From assembly GCF_017744095.1 (NCBI RefSeq), contig NZ_JAGHQX010000015.1, positions 1 through 44,934 of the forward strand: DNA of 44,934 nucleotides, given 5' to 3'. A program made the position numbers and the translations under genes. This DNA comes from Shimia sp. R10_1. GTDB lineage: Bacteria > Pseudomonadota > Alphaproteobacteria > Rhodobacterales > Rhodobacteraceae. How positions within the stretch are numbered: position 1 is the stretch's first letter; each line of letters opens with the position of its first letter. Below are positions 7,738-15,276 of the stretch, in pieces. The notes under the pieces are model-generated. The model made no database searches. It was not told where the DNA came from and saw only the letters and a list, made by a program, of their open reading frames with translations.

Positions 7738-8220
7738 CTATAGCCAACTCCCAATCAGATGTACGGGGTGAAGGGCGCCCCAAATGAGAAGGGTAGCCTT
7801 GCCGAGGAAACGTTTCGCGGCCTTTGCATTGCGGGTTGAAGACAAGCAGAAATCGACCGTGTTGCCCAATTTGTCGATGGCCCGGTACAAATACGTCCAC
7901 TAGCCCCGCACCTTGATATAGGTCTCGTCAACGCGCCAGCTATTCGACATCGGGCGTCGCCACTGCCAGCGCATGCGCCGTTCCATTTCAGGTGCGTATT
8001 TCTGGACCCAGCGATAGATGGTCGAGTGATCAACACGCACGCCGCGTTCTGCCATCATGCTCTCAAGATCACGGTAGCTGAGGCCATACCGGCAAGATCA
8101 TCGCACAGCCCAGAGCACGACTTCACCAGAGAAATGCCGCCCTTTGAAATCGTTCATAGCCGGTCTCCATGATCAGACCCACAGGACATGGCAATCCGCA
8201 TCCAAGTTTACAACAGAGCC
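7738..8220 (-). pseudogene. IS6-family transposase with two in-frame stops
   Basis: Read on the minus strand from an ATG at 8157, the frame gives MNDFKGRHFSGEVVLWAVR, then SYRDLESMMAERGVRVDHST, IYRWVQKYAPEMERRMRW, SWRVDETYIKVRG, WTYLYRAIDKLGNTVDF and RNAKAAKRFLGKA. That is the N-terminal two thirds of an IS6/IS26-type DDE transposase. There is a TGA where the family has a Trp after WAVR and a TAG where it has Lys after KVRG. The part after GKA (about 7800 and below), including the last catalytic Glu, is replaced by unrelated sequence. The outer inverted repeat is visible as tttacaacagagcc at 8207-8220. Confidence 0.82.
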
Positions 8221-8746
8221 AGTCCAAGTTCGCATCGCCGTCCTTAACCGCTACACAGCTCTTGGCATACCCGTCACAGAGCCTGTGAGTTAAGTTGGTC
8301 CGGAGAAAAGGGAAGTCCGCCCCTCAGGCCATTTGTGCAACAAAGTCCCCAACCCCCAACAACAGACTAACACGGTCATTGCGGTAGCTGCCTATTCGCT
8401 TTTACGGCAAATGTCGGACTCAAAGTGCTACCAAAATATTATATGCGTTCGCATCTTCTATTTTTGCCATCTTGAGGCATTTATAGAAAATGTCTCCTTC
8501 GAAGGGCCGCGATGACATGTAATTCCATAGAAGCCACGATATAGCTATGTTTCAAGTATTGCTTTCTGTTCTCTTAGCGTTGGTTAGTCTTTTGGCTGGT
8601 TGGCTCGAGTGTTTTCGTAATGGAAAACCGACTATTGTTGGTCGGGCGATGATCCTGAACATCACCACGCAAACTGCTGATCCATAACCAAGCGGCACTC
8701 AAGAGTTCGGTCAGTACAGAAGAAACGGATACGGCTCCTGCTCACG
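8221..8746. other. Gap region with no convincing gene
   Basis: The first 65 bases carry a short plus frame (PVQVRIAVLNRYTALGIPVT) that looks like a leftover coding tail, perhaps of a transposase, but I cannot name it. The rest is AT-richer and non-coding in appearance. A 46-codon frame at 8547-8687 (plus) starts MFQVLLSVLLALVSLLAGW and could be a one-helix membrane microprotein, but it has no ribosome site and I give it little weight. Confidence 0.4.
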
Positions 8747-9622
8747 TCAGATCTCGCGGTTTCGTACACTTTTTGGAGCCACCCCGAACTCACGACGAAA
8801 TGCCGTTGCAAAATTCGCAGGTGAGGAATAGCCCGCCAAATGCGCGGCTTTCGCCAAGGGCAGGCCTTCCTTTTGCAACGCCTCATTGGCCCGTTTCAGG
8901 CGGGATTTGCGGACAAACTGTGAGACGCTGACCCCATACGCCTGCTTAAATCTCCGCTGGATGGAACGCCGATTTAGCCCAAAGGTCTGCTCCAGATATT
9001 CCAACGAGAGATTCTCAGACAGGTTTTCCAGAATGTGCAGCCGAATGCGCTCAAGCGACTTTAGCTCGTTATCTTGAGGATAGGTTTTAGCGGCATGATC
9101 TTCTGTCGCCTTAATCTCTGCTGGAATGCGACGCAAAATTTCCAAAGCGCGTGACATGCGAAAGAGGCCCAACTGCTGTTTGCTGTTTTCTGGAGGCGAC
9201 AAAATAATCTGATTTGCAAGCCTTAGGATCTCTTTGCCAGGTGCCCAAATTCTATGCTGTAGGTGTTCACGCGGAAAATTTGGTAGCCCTTCTGGATCAT
9301 GCATACCATGCGCCATGTGATCAAACCAATCCGGAGGACCGGCAATCGAGAGCTTTCGGAAAGGATCTCCCCAAGAGCCTGCAAACTGAATATGGGAGGT
9401 TTTCTGCATCAACAATGCAAATGCCACAGGAGTCGCAGTGTCGCCTGTGCCGGCATTGAGCTCGATAGGCTCACCCTCGACATAAAACTTCTGCACGCCG
9501 TGCAATAGTATCAAGACGAGAAACTTCGGCTTCACGGGCGCATTGGTGTCATCTGTGACGCCTGACATAGGTTCATTTAACACGCCAACACGAAAGTCAC
9601 CGGGGAACAGATCGACAGACAT
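8747..9622 (-). CDS. AraC-family transcriptional regulator (PchR-like)
   Basis: The 291-residue protein has an N-terminal sensing domain (about 1-180, beta-rich) and a C-terminal pair of helix-turn-helices (about 190-290). The latter contains LSLEYLEQTFGLNRRSIQRRFKQAYG and LAKAAHLAGYSSPANFATAFRREFGV. The second helix-turn-helix with GYSSPANFATAFRREFG is the classical AraC/XylS signature. It is transcribed divergently from a siderophore receptor-esterase pair, the usual place for an activator that senses the imported ferric siderophore and switches on its own receptor, as PchR and AlcR do. The specific effector is inferred. The start is an ATG with a weak GGGA before it; the 184-base divergent gap would hold its operator. 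Confidence 0.85.
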   Translation of the reverse strand: MSVDLFPGDFRVGVLNEPMSGVTDDTNAPVKPKFLVLILLHGVQKFYVEGEPIELNAGTGDTATPVAFALLMQKTSHIQFAGSWGDPFRKLSIAGPPDWFDHMAHGMHDPEGLPNFPREHLQHRIWAPGKEILRLANQIILSPPENSKQQLGLFRMSRALEILRRIPAEIKATEDHAAKTYPQDNELKSLERIRLHILENLSENLSLEYLEQTFGLNRRSIQRRFKQAYGVSVSQFVRKSRLKRANEALQKEGLPLAKAAHLAGYSSPANFATAFRREFGVAPKSVRNREI

Positions 9623-9668
9623 TTGAGATCCCGTATTCTAGTGGTCTTTCAAGCTGAGTTGGTTGTCT

Positions 9669-9740
9669 CGCAAACAAAACTGTCGCTTGAGCAAACCCCT
9701 TCGCAATAGACCGGTTTGTTCCCCTCTTATAAAGTCAGAT
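9669..9740 (+). promoter_or_regulatory. Candidate activator site and promoter of the siderophore receptor
   Basis: Two GCAAAC copies start exactly 21 bases apart (9670 and 9691), two helical turns, as expected for an AraC-type dimer. They lie just upstream of TTGTTC (9716) and an AT-rich GATAAA (about 9739), a possible -35/-10 pair with 16-17 base spacing. This is pattern evidence only. Confidence 0.3.
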
Positions 9741-9806
9741 AAAAATACTCAACAAAGACTGTCCTCGGGCGTCTGAACGGCGCTGAGGCCCGAAAGGATC
9801 ACATCG

Positions 9807-11957
9807 GTGAAAAAAACGAATTTCAAAGGTCGGCATATTATTGCTGTCTGCCTGGCGACGACGGCGCTTGTTCCGGTTGTGGCGGCGGCGGAAGAAGACT
9901 TCGAACTCGAAGATATCGTCGTCTTCCAAAGCTTTGAGAGCCCGGAAGTTGAAGGATATGCGGCAGGCAAAAGCACAAGCGCAACAAAGATCACGACTTC
10001 AATCGTTAAAACGCCGGTGACAGTGAATGTTGTCACCGAAGATCAAATGTTTGACCAAGGTGCGGAATCCGTTGCTGAAGCGTTGAGCTATACACCCAAC
10101 GTTTTGACAAACTATCGTGGTGAATCAACGATTTATGATGAGACGTTCATTCGCGGTTTCACATATGCGCCCAAGTACCTGAATGGTTCACAATTCGGCA
10201 CAGCAGGTTTCGGTCAGCTTGATCCATTTCTGCTGGATCGCGTGGAAGTCGTGAAAGGACCGAACTCAGTGGTGTTTGGCAGTGCCATTCCCGGCGGCGT
10301 CGTGAATATGTCGCTGAAGACTCCGAACGAAAATACAGGAAATCGCCTTGTTTTTGGTTTGGGCTCTGAAAATTATAAACAGCTGTCAGCGGATCTTCGC
10401 GGTGATCTGAACGAAGACGGGACGCTGAAGTATCGCCTGGCTGTGACCGGTTGGGACAAAGATCTACAGGGCGACGATTTCGGCCAAAGACGCTTGTCTC
10501 TTGCGCCGTCAATCAGCTGGGAAATCACACCCGATACGGAACTACAGGCCGATGTGATCTATCAGGACGATCCTGAAGCTGGGCAGCGGAATTTCTTCAC
10601 CCTCGTAGGCACTTTGGAGCCCACTGTCGGCGGGCACTATTACGACCGCGATCTCGTTTCCATCGCGCCAGAATATGACCAGCTAAGCCGCGAAACCTAT
10701 TCCTTCGGAACCCGCTTGCGTCACAATTTTGCAAATGGAATGACCTTCCGATCTTCCTTACGGTACACGGAAATCGATCAGTTTCACAACAATGTGCTGG
10801 TGGACCAGATCGACACGGTAGGTGGTGCCGACGATGTGGCGGATTTAGGCGTTGTTTGGATTAAAGAAAACTATGAGCAGTTCACTTTCGACAACTCTGT
10901 CGAAACTACATTTTCGGTGGGTCAGTCAGACCATAGATTTTTGGTAGGTCTGGATTATCAACGGCAAGAGCATCGCTCCAACAACCGCACCAACTGGGTT
11001 ACTCCGCTGCAGTTTGACCTGTCGAACCCAGTCTTCATAACGTCAGCAGACAATCCAGATCAGTATCTAAGGCCAGACAACATACAGCAGGTAGACTTCG
11101 AACAGACGGGACTTTATTTGCAAGACCAAATCGAGATCGGTCGTTTGAACCTGCTGCTTGGCGGAAGATATGACTGGACCTCGACAAAAAACGAAAATCT
11201 GAGCTTCGGTGGAAGTGAAACAGCCAAATCAAATGCGTTCAGCGGGCGGATTGGTCTGAGCTATGAGTTCGACAATGGAATTGTGCCATATGCCAGCTAT
11301 TCCACGTCCTTTCAGCCATCGACCGACTATGACGTGAATGGCGATTTGCTGGACCCAAGTGAGGCTCGCCAGTTTGAGGTTGGTGCAAAATGGGCTTCTG
11401 CGAATGACAAGTTGCTGTTGAGCGCGGCATACTTTGATATTGAGCAGACAAATATTGTTGAAGGTGATCCCGTTAACGGCTGGCCGCATCGCGCGAACAT
11501 CGGAACGCGTCGCTCCAAAGGTTTTGAATTTGAAGCGCGGGGCCAAATCACTGAGCGTCTCGATGTGATTGCAGGTATCGGCTTGATCGATGCGGAAATG
11601 ACCGAAGGACAATACGCCGGTTTCACCGCCCAACGTATTCCTGAAAGTAATGCCTCCCTATGGCTGAATTATGAGTTTATCGAAGGGCTGAGTGGCGCAT
11701 TTGGTGTGCGTTACAATGGGTCGTCCTTTGGCGATTATGCAGAGAACATCGTTGTGCCTTCCTATACGCTTTATGATCTGGGATTGAATGCGAACCTCGG
11801 ACTCCTGCACAGCAATTTGGACGGCATCCAAGCCAATCTCGCCATCACGAACCTGACCGATGAAACCTACGTGTCGTCATGTGTATCTGCTTGGGATGAC
11901 TACTGCTGGTTTGGCGAAGGACGCGAAGTGCGCTTCCAGCTGACATATGACTGGTAA
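9807..11957 (+). CDS. TonB-dependent siderophore receptor
   Basis: The 716-residue receptor begins at a GTG with AAGGA eight bases upstream. It has a signal peptide (about 1-28, ending VVAAAEE) and a TonB box candidate (LEDIVV, about 33-38). The plug contains KTPVTVNVVTEDQMFDQGA, FIRGF and LDRVEVVKGPNSVVFGSAIPGGVVN, which is the TIGR01783-type ferric-siderophore receptor motif. The barrel runs to a terminal LTYDW. It takes up a ferric siderophore into the periplasm; it would need a TonB system such as the one encoded at 1919-4317. The next gene starts inside its last codons. Coupling to an esterase points to a cyclic catecholate such as an enterobactin-like trilactone (inference). Confidence 0.9.
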   Translation: MKKTNFKGRHIIAVCLATTALVPVVAAAEEDFELEDIVVFQSFESPEVEGYAAGKSTSATKITTSIVKTPVTVNVVTEDQMFDQGAESVAEALSYTPNVLTNYRGESTIYDETFIRGFTYAPKYLNGSQFGTAGFGQLDPFLLDRVEVVKGPNSVVFGSAIPGGVVNMSLKTPNENTGNRLVFGLGSENYKQLSADLRGDLNEDGTLKYRLAVTGWDKDLQGDDFGQRRLSLAPSISWEITPDTELQADVIYQDDPEAGQRNFFTLVGTLEPTVGGHYYDRDLVSIAPEYDQLSRETYSFGTRLRHNFANGMTFRSSLRYTEIDQFHNNVLVDQIDTVGGADDVADLGVVWIKENYEQFTFDNSVETTFSVGQSDHRFLVGLDYQRQEHRSNNRTNWVTPLQFDLSNPVFITSADNPDQYLRPDNIQQVDFEQTGLYLQDQIEIGRLNLLLGGRYDWTSTKNENLSFGGSETAKSNAFSGRIGLSYEFDNGIVPYASYSTSFQPSTDYDVNGDLLDPSEARQFEVGAKWASANDKLLLSAAYFDIEQTNIVEGDPVNGWPHRANIGTRRSKGFEFEARGQITERLDVIAGIGLIDAEMTEGQYAGFTAQRIPESNASLWLNYEFIEGLSGAFGVRYNGSSFGDYAENIVVPSYTLYDLGLNANLGLLHSNLDGIQANLAITNLTDETYVSSCVSAWDDYCWFGEGREVRFQLTYDW

Positions 11958-13611
11958 ACTCTCAACCTATCTGGCTGTCGCCGTATTGTCTTTGCACAGT
12001 GCGGCGATTGCCTATGCGCAAACGGCAGAGACAATGTTGATATCAAACGACACCCCGGAATTGGCCTTGGATTTTGCCCTTGGCACCCAAACCGCGAAAG
12101 CCCAGCTGGCTACTGTGCCCGGCTCCTATGTGGAAGGCGTTGTGGAGGCATCCGGCGCTCCCGTGAATGTCATTCTTACCTCGACCGATGGGACCAAACG
12201 CAGAGTTCTACAAGACGTCGTGACACGCGGCGTTTTTCGCATTGTGGCAGACGCCGACAGCTATGAAATTGAACTGGTTTCGCCGCGGGGGACTGGCACA
12301 GCCCGCGTGACCCTTTTGCGCAATTTGCCTCCAGAGGAACAGCTCCCTCCCACGCAGCCTAGCGTCGTCATTGATCCGACTAGCCCCACCTTGCAAGCGC
12401 TTTTGACTGAGGGGATCAGCGACGCCAGCCTGTCCGCCTTTTGGGACCAGCGGCAGCGCGACGGAACTCCTTTGATCGAAGACGATCCGCAACAAGATCC
12501 CGACATGCGATTGGTCACTTTCTTATGGCGTGGCGCCAAACATAATGCGCGGCTCATAGGGGCGCCTGCCAACGATCATGTTTGGATGCAAAAACTGGCG
12601 GAGAGCGATATCTGGTTCGCATCTTTTCGCGTGCGCGCTGATCTGCGTATGAGCTATCAGATTGCACCGGATATTCCGTCGATACCTGGCACGCACCGCG
12701 AACAGCGCACCGCCCTTCTGGCCACGTTGCAAGCAGACCCGCTGAACAGGTTTCCGTTTATCACAAACGCTCAGGATCGCTTTGAACAGCAGAGCTATAT
12801 CGCCCTTGCAAATGCACCGATCCAGCCCGGTGTGGAACATGCGCAAACCACCCTGCCGCTGCGCGAGCAAATTTTTGCAAGCGCTATTCTCGACAACCAA
12901 CGTCGGGTCTGGTTCTACACACCACAAGAGTTTACGCCCGGCGACCCAATCAACGTCCTACTGATCGTTTTTGATGGCGCACGCTATATCAACCGAGCTC
13001 AAACGCCTCAGGTTCTGCACAACTTGCAAAGAGACGGTCGCTTACCGGCGGTTCCTACAGTCTTTGTAGACAGTCTGGACCCGGACACCCGCTGGCAAGA
13101 GTTGGCCTGCAACGCTGAGTTTGGGCAAGCCATCGCTTCTGAACTTCTGCCAATCGCCCAGCAGTATTTTGGCTTACCACCTAATCCGGATCGCACCGTG
13201 GTCGCAGGCTCTAGCCTGGGTGGATTGTCCTCCGCCTGCATCGCACTCAACCATTCTGAAGACATCGGCGCGTTTGTCTCTATGTCCGGCTCTTACTGGT
13301 ATGCGCCAGAAGGCCATGAAGCAAAGGATCAGGTATTCGTGTCACAGTTGGCGAAACAACGTTCCCCCAAAGCAATCAGAGCATTCCTATCTGCTGGAAC
13401 TTATGAAAGCAGCAGGTTCGCCGATGAGTTTGGCATCCTCGAAGGCTCCGAGCACCTCGCAACCACCTTGCAACAGCTCGGGCACGATGCTGTCACGTAC
13501 CAAACCTATGAAGGTGGACACGACTACGCTATTTGGCGCGGTGCTTTGGCAGACGGTTTATTGGCATTGTTTGGAGGCGAGAACCGAATTGGCGCTTTTA
13601 CAGGCCGCTAG
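11947..13611 (+). CDS. Periplasmic enterochelin-esterase-like hydrolase (Fes/IroE type)
   Basis: The 554-residue protein starts inside the last codons of the receptor gene (11-base overlap). It has a signal peptide (about 1-25, ending AYAQ). A beta-sandwich region follows (about 40-125, with FRIVADADSYEIELVSPRGTG), then a Fes-like N-domain (about 185-270: FLWRG, VWMQKLAESDIWFASFRVR and MSYQI). The alpha/beta-hydrolase domain has the nucleophile elbow GSSLGG (Ser near 422) and the histidine in GGHDYAIW (near 522). It would hydrolyse the ester bonds of a ferric catecholate siderophore to free the iron. The signal peptide puts it in the periplasm, as for IroE, rather than in the cytoplasm like Fes. 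Confidence 0.85.
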   Translation: MTGKLSTYLAVAVLSLHSAAIAYAQTAETMLISNDTPELALDFALGTQTAKAQLATVPGSYVEGVVEASGAPVNVILTSTDGTKRRVLQDVVTRGVFRIVADADSYEIELVSPRGTGTARVTLLRNLPPEEQLPPTQPSVVIDPTSPTLQALLTEGISDASLSAFWDQRQRDGTPLIEDDPQQDPDMRLVTFLWRGAKHNARLIGAPANDHVWMQKLAESDIWFASFRVRADLRMSYQIAPDIPSIPGTHREQRTALLATLQADPLNRFPFITNAQDRFEQQSYIALANAPIQPGVEHAQTTLPLREQIFASAILDNQRRVWFYTPQEFTPGDPINVLLIVFDGARYINRAQTPQVLHNLQRDGRLPAVPTVFVDSLDPDTRWQELACNAEFGQAIASELLPIAQQYFGLPPNPDRTVVAGSSLGGLSSACIALNHSEDIGAFVSMSGSYWYAPEGHEAKDQVFVSQLAKQRSPKAIRAFLSAGTYESSRFADEFGILEGSEHLATTLQQLGHDAVTYQTYEGGHDYAIWRGALADGLLALFGGENRIGAFTGR

Positions 13612-13847
13612 TAGCCGCGTTGCTTTTCCGTGATCACGACATTCGGAGAGGTAAAACAGCCCCTTAACCTTGTCAGAAAGCGCCGGGATGCTTTGGCATT
13701 ACTGCGCGTTTGAACGAGTATGTCGAGAGTATTTCCTTAATATCGCGCCGACGCGAATTTAGGCTTCGTCTATGTGCCGTTCGACGCTGTCCCGGCGCAG
13801 GCGGCTCTCGTACGTTTGAAAAACGCCTGTATTTCTGAACCAATGGG

Positions 13848-13867
13848 AAGACAGATCGATCTGTCTT
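13848..13867. promoter_or_regulatory. Perfect 20-bp palindrome
   Basis: The sequence aagacagatcgatctgtctt is identical on both strands. It lies about 240 bases after the esterase stop and has no T-run, so it does not look like a simple terminator. It could be a regulator binding site or a hairpin in a longer transcript. No partner gene is obvious. Confidence 0.4.
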
Positions 13868-14094
13868 CGTGGGCAAAGCGGACCTCGGCTCAATGCGCAA
13901 CGAAATTCCGCTTCCCGCCGAGCACCTCTTTGATTTTGGCTGCGGAGCCGCCTTTAGGCGGATTCCGCAACAAGCTTCCTTATTAGCCCGATGGGGCAAG
14001 CTAGTCTTTCAGGCTTGATACGCGTGAAAGTTTCGAAAACTTCCGGTCCCCCTTCTAGTGCTGCTTGAATTGGGGTGTCTGAGCCGGGGGCAAC

Positions 14095-14199
14095 TCATTC
14101 TCCTTCTCGGGTTTGGGGGGAGTTTTCAAACTGCTCGTGCAAAGCGCGCAAGTGAGAGAAAAACTTTCCACTTTGAACATCATGTGCGTGTGTGCTCAT
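14095..14199 (-). CDS. Possible 34-residue small protein
   Basis: The minus frame starts at an ATG (MSTHAHDVQSGKFFSHLRAL) and ends TREGE. It is hydrophilic, with no membrane segment. A weak GGCGAG lies about ten bases upstream. It follows a GC hairpin on its own strand. Nothing identifies it; it may be chance. Confidence 0.2.
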   Translation of the reverse strand: MSTHAHDVQSGKFFSHLRALHEQFENSPQTREGE

Positions 14200-14228
14200 T
14201 GCTATAATCTCGCCTTGAAGCGGAGCGA

Positions 14229-14247
14229 AGCCGCCCTCGGGCGGCTT
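14229..14247 (+). terminator. GC-rich hairpin, terminator-like
   Basis: The sequence agccgccctcgggcggctt has 7-base complementary arms and a short loop, followed by a weak T stretch (ttccgcgttt). It could end a transcript in either direction. It lies 135 bases before the Crp-type gene. Confidence 0.4.
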
Positions 14248-14318
14248 TCCGCGTTTATGACGACTCTGGTGGAAGCAATCTGAGCAAGAAACATTTTGTC
14301 CAAGCAGTTGCGTAGAGT

Positions 14319-14338
14319 TGCATTGGCCTCCCAATGCA
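14319..14338. promoter_or_regulatory. Inverted repeat in the leader of the Crp/Fnr-type gene
   Basis: The arms tgcattgg and ccaatgca flank a 4-base centre, 45 bases before the TTG start at 14383. The 20-base length and symmetry fit a homodimeric regulator site, perhaps autoregulation. It does not match the TTGAT-N4-ATCAA Fnr box or the TGTGA-N6-TCACA Crp box. Confidence 0.4.
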
Positions 14339-14382
14339 GCATTATGCTAATTGCTCTCAAGAATTTAAGTTGAGGTAGGCAA

Positions 14383-15060
14383 TTGCAAAACAATTGGATC
14401 GAGAACTTCAATGGTCTCAGGCGTTTGCCAGAGGATGTGAAGGCACTGTTACGCTCTGGAAGCGTTGTGGTACGCGCGCCCAAAGGCGCCTGTATTTTTG
14501 CACCTGGGCAGACAGCCGATAATTTGCTGTTGTTGCTTGAGGGAACGGTGAAAGTTATCCAAAAATCGGAAAGCGGGCGAGAGGTTTTCCTGTATCGCGT
14601 GCATGCCGGTGAAAGTTGCGTTTTAACAACGGCTTGCATGCTCGCATTTGAGGATTACTCTGCAGAAGGGACAGCAGAAACAGATGTGAAAGCCATTGCC
14701 ATACCGCGTGCTATTTTTGATGATCTGGTTGGCAAGTCGCCCGTGTTCAGAGAATTTGTGTTCGCGGCTTATTCCCGCAGGATCACAGACCTTTTCACGC
14801 TGATTGATGATATTGTTTTTCAGAGAATGGATGTACGACTGGCGTCCCGCCTTTTGGAGCTTGCGGACACGAGGCAAACTGTACGGGCGACTCATGTCGT
14901 GTTGGCGAGTGAGTTGGGGACCGCTCGTGAAGTGATTTCTAGGATATTGTCTGAGTTTCAGAGACGCGGGTGGATTGAGCAATCAAGAGGTGAGGTAAAG
15001 CTCTTGGACCCCGATGGTCTGGAACACCTTGCGCGAGCCTCAGGTACGCACCGCGCGTAA
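14383..15060 (+). CDS. Crp/Fnr-family transcriptional regulator
   Basis: The 225-residue protein has a cyclic-nucleotide-binding-type beta-roll (about 20-125, FAPGQTADNLLLLLEGTVKV and YRVHAGESCVLTTACML). A dimerisation helix follows, then a winged helix-turn-helix (about 160-215). The recognition helix reads AREVISRILSEF, with the E-x-x-S-R arrangement of the Fnr/Crp class. The N-terminal four-cysteine cluster of oxygen-sensing Fnr is absent; the pair in GESCVLTTAC could respond to redox or sulfur chemistry, as this wording is common in Roseobacter regulators next to sulfide genes. The start is TTG, supported by GAGG nine bases upstream. It stands alone, with no co-transcribed target in view. 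Confidence 0.82.
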   Translation: MQNNWIENFNGLRRLPEDVKALLRSGSVVVRAPKGACIFAPGQTADNLLLLLEGTVKVIQKSESGREVFLYRVHAGESCVLTTACMLAFEDYSAEGTAETDVKAIAIPRAIFDDLVGKSPVFREFVFAAYSRRITDLFTLIDDIVFQRMDVRLASRLLELADTRQTVRATHVVLASELGTAREVISRILSEFQRRGWIEQSRGEVKLLDPDGLEHLARASGTHRA

Positions 15061-15276
15061 GTTTCGTCGTTTCCATTGTGCTGTCGTGTTGCTCAAGCAT
15101 GCGTCTGATCGGGAGCAGATACTCTTTAACTGCTGATCGGAACTGGATAGGCGGCGAGAATTACAGCGTGGCTGATGCTCCTTTTTCTATCCACAAGACT
15201 CGTGGTGCTAACAGGCATGTATTGTGTTGGATGCCGGAGACGATATGTCTAATCCTGGACTATAGGAGGAGTCGGC

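Larger units (their letters stand above)
13612..14382. other. Long intergenic region with several hairpins, no convincing gene
   Basis: About 770 bases separate the esterase from the Crp-type gene. I see no long coding frame with family similarity. Structured elements are listed separately: a 20-bp palindrome (13848), a GC hairpin (14229) and an inverted repeat (14319). A further short hairpin, gccgcctttaggcgg, lies near 13949. A 34-codon minus frame at 14095-14199 is the only small ORF I would look at. Confidence 0.5.

Noticed and set aside
8333..8515. A 60-codon frame in the gap after the IS6 remnant
   Set aside because: No ribosome site, no recognisable similarity, odd composition (Cys-rich and Gln-rich).
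13673..13999. A 108-codon minus frame between esterase and Crp gene
   Set aside because: Arg/Pro/Ser-rich translation without motifs; the start has no ribosome site.
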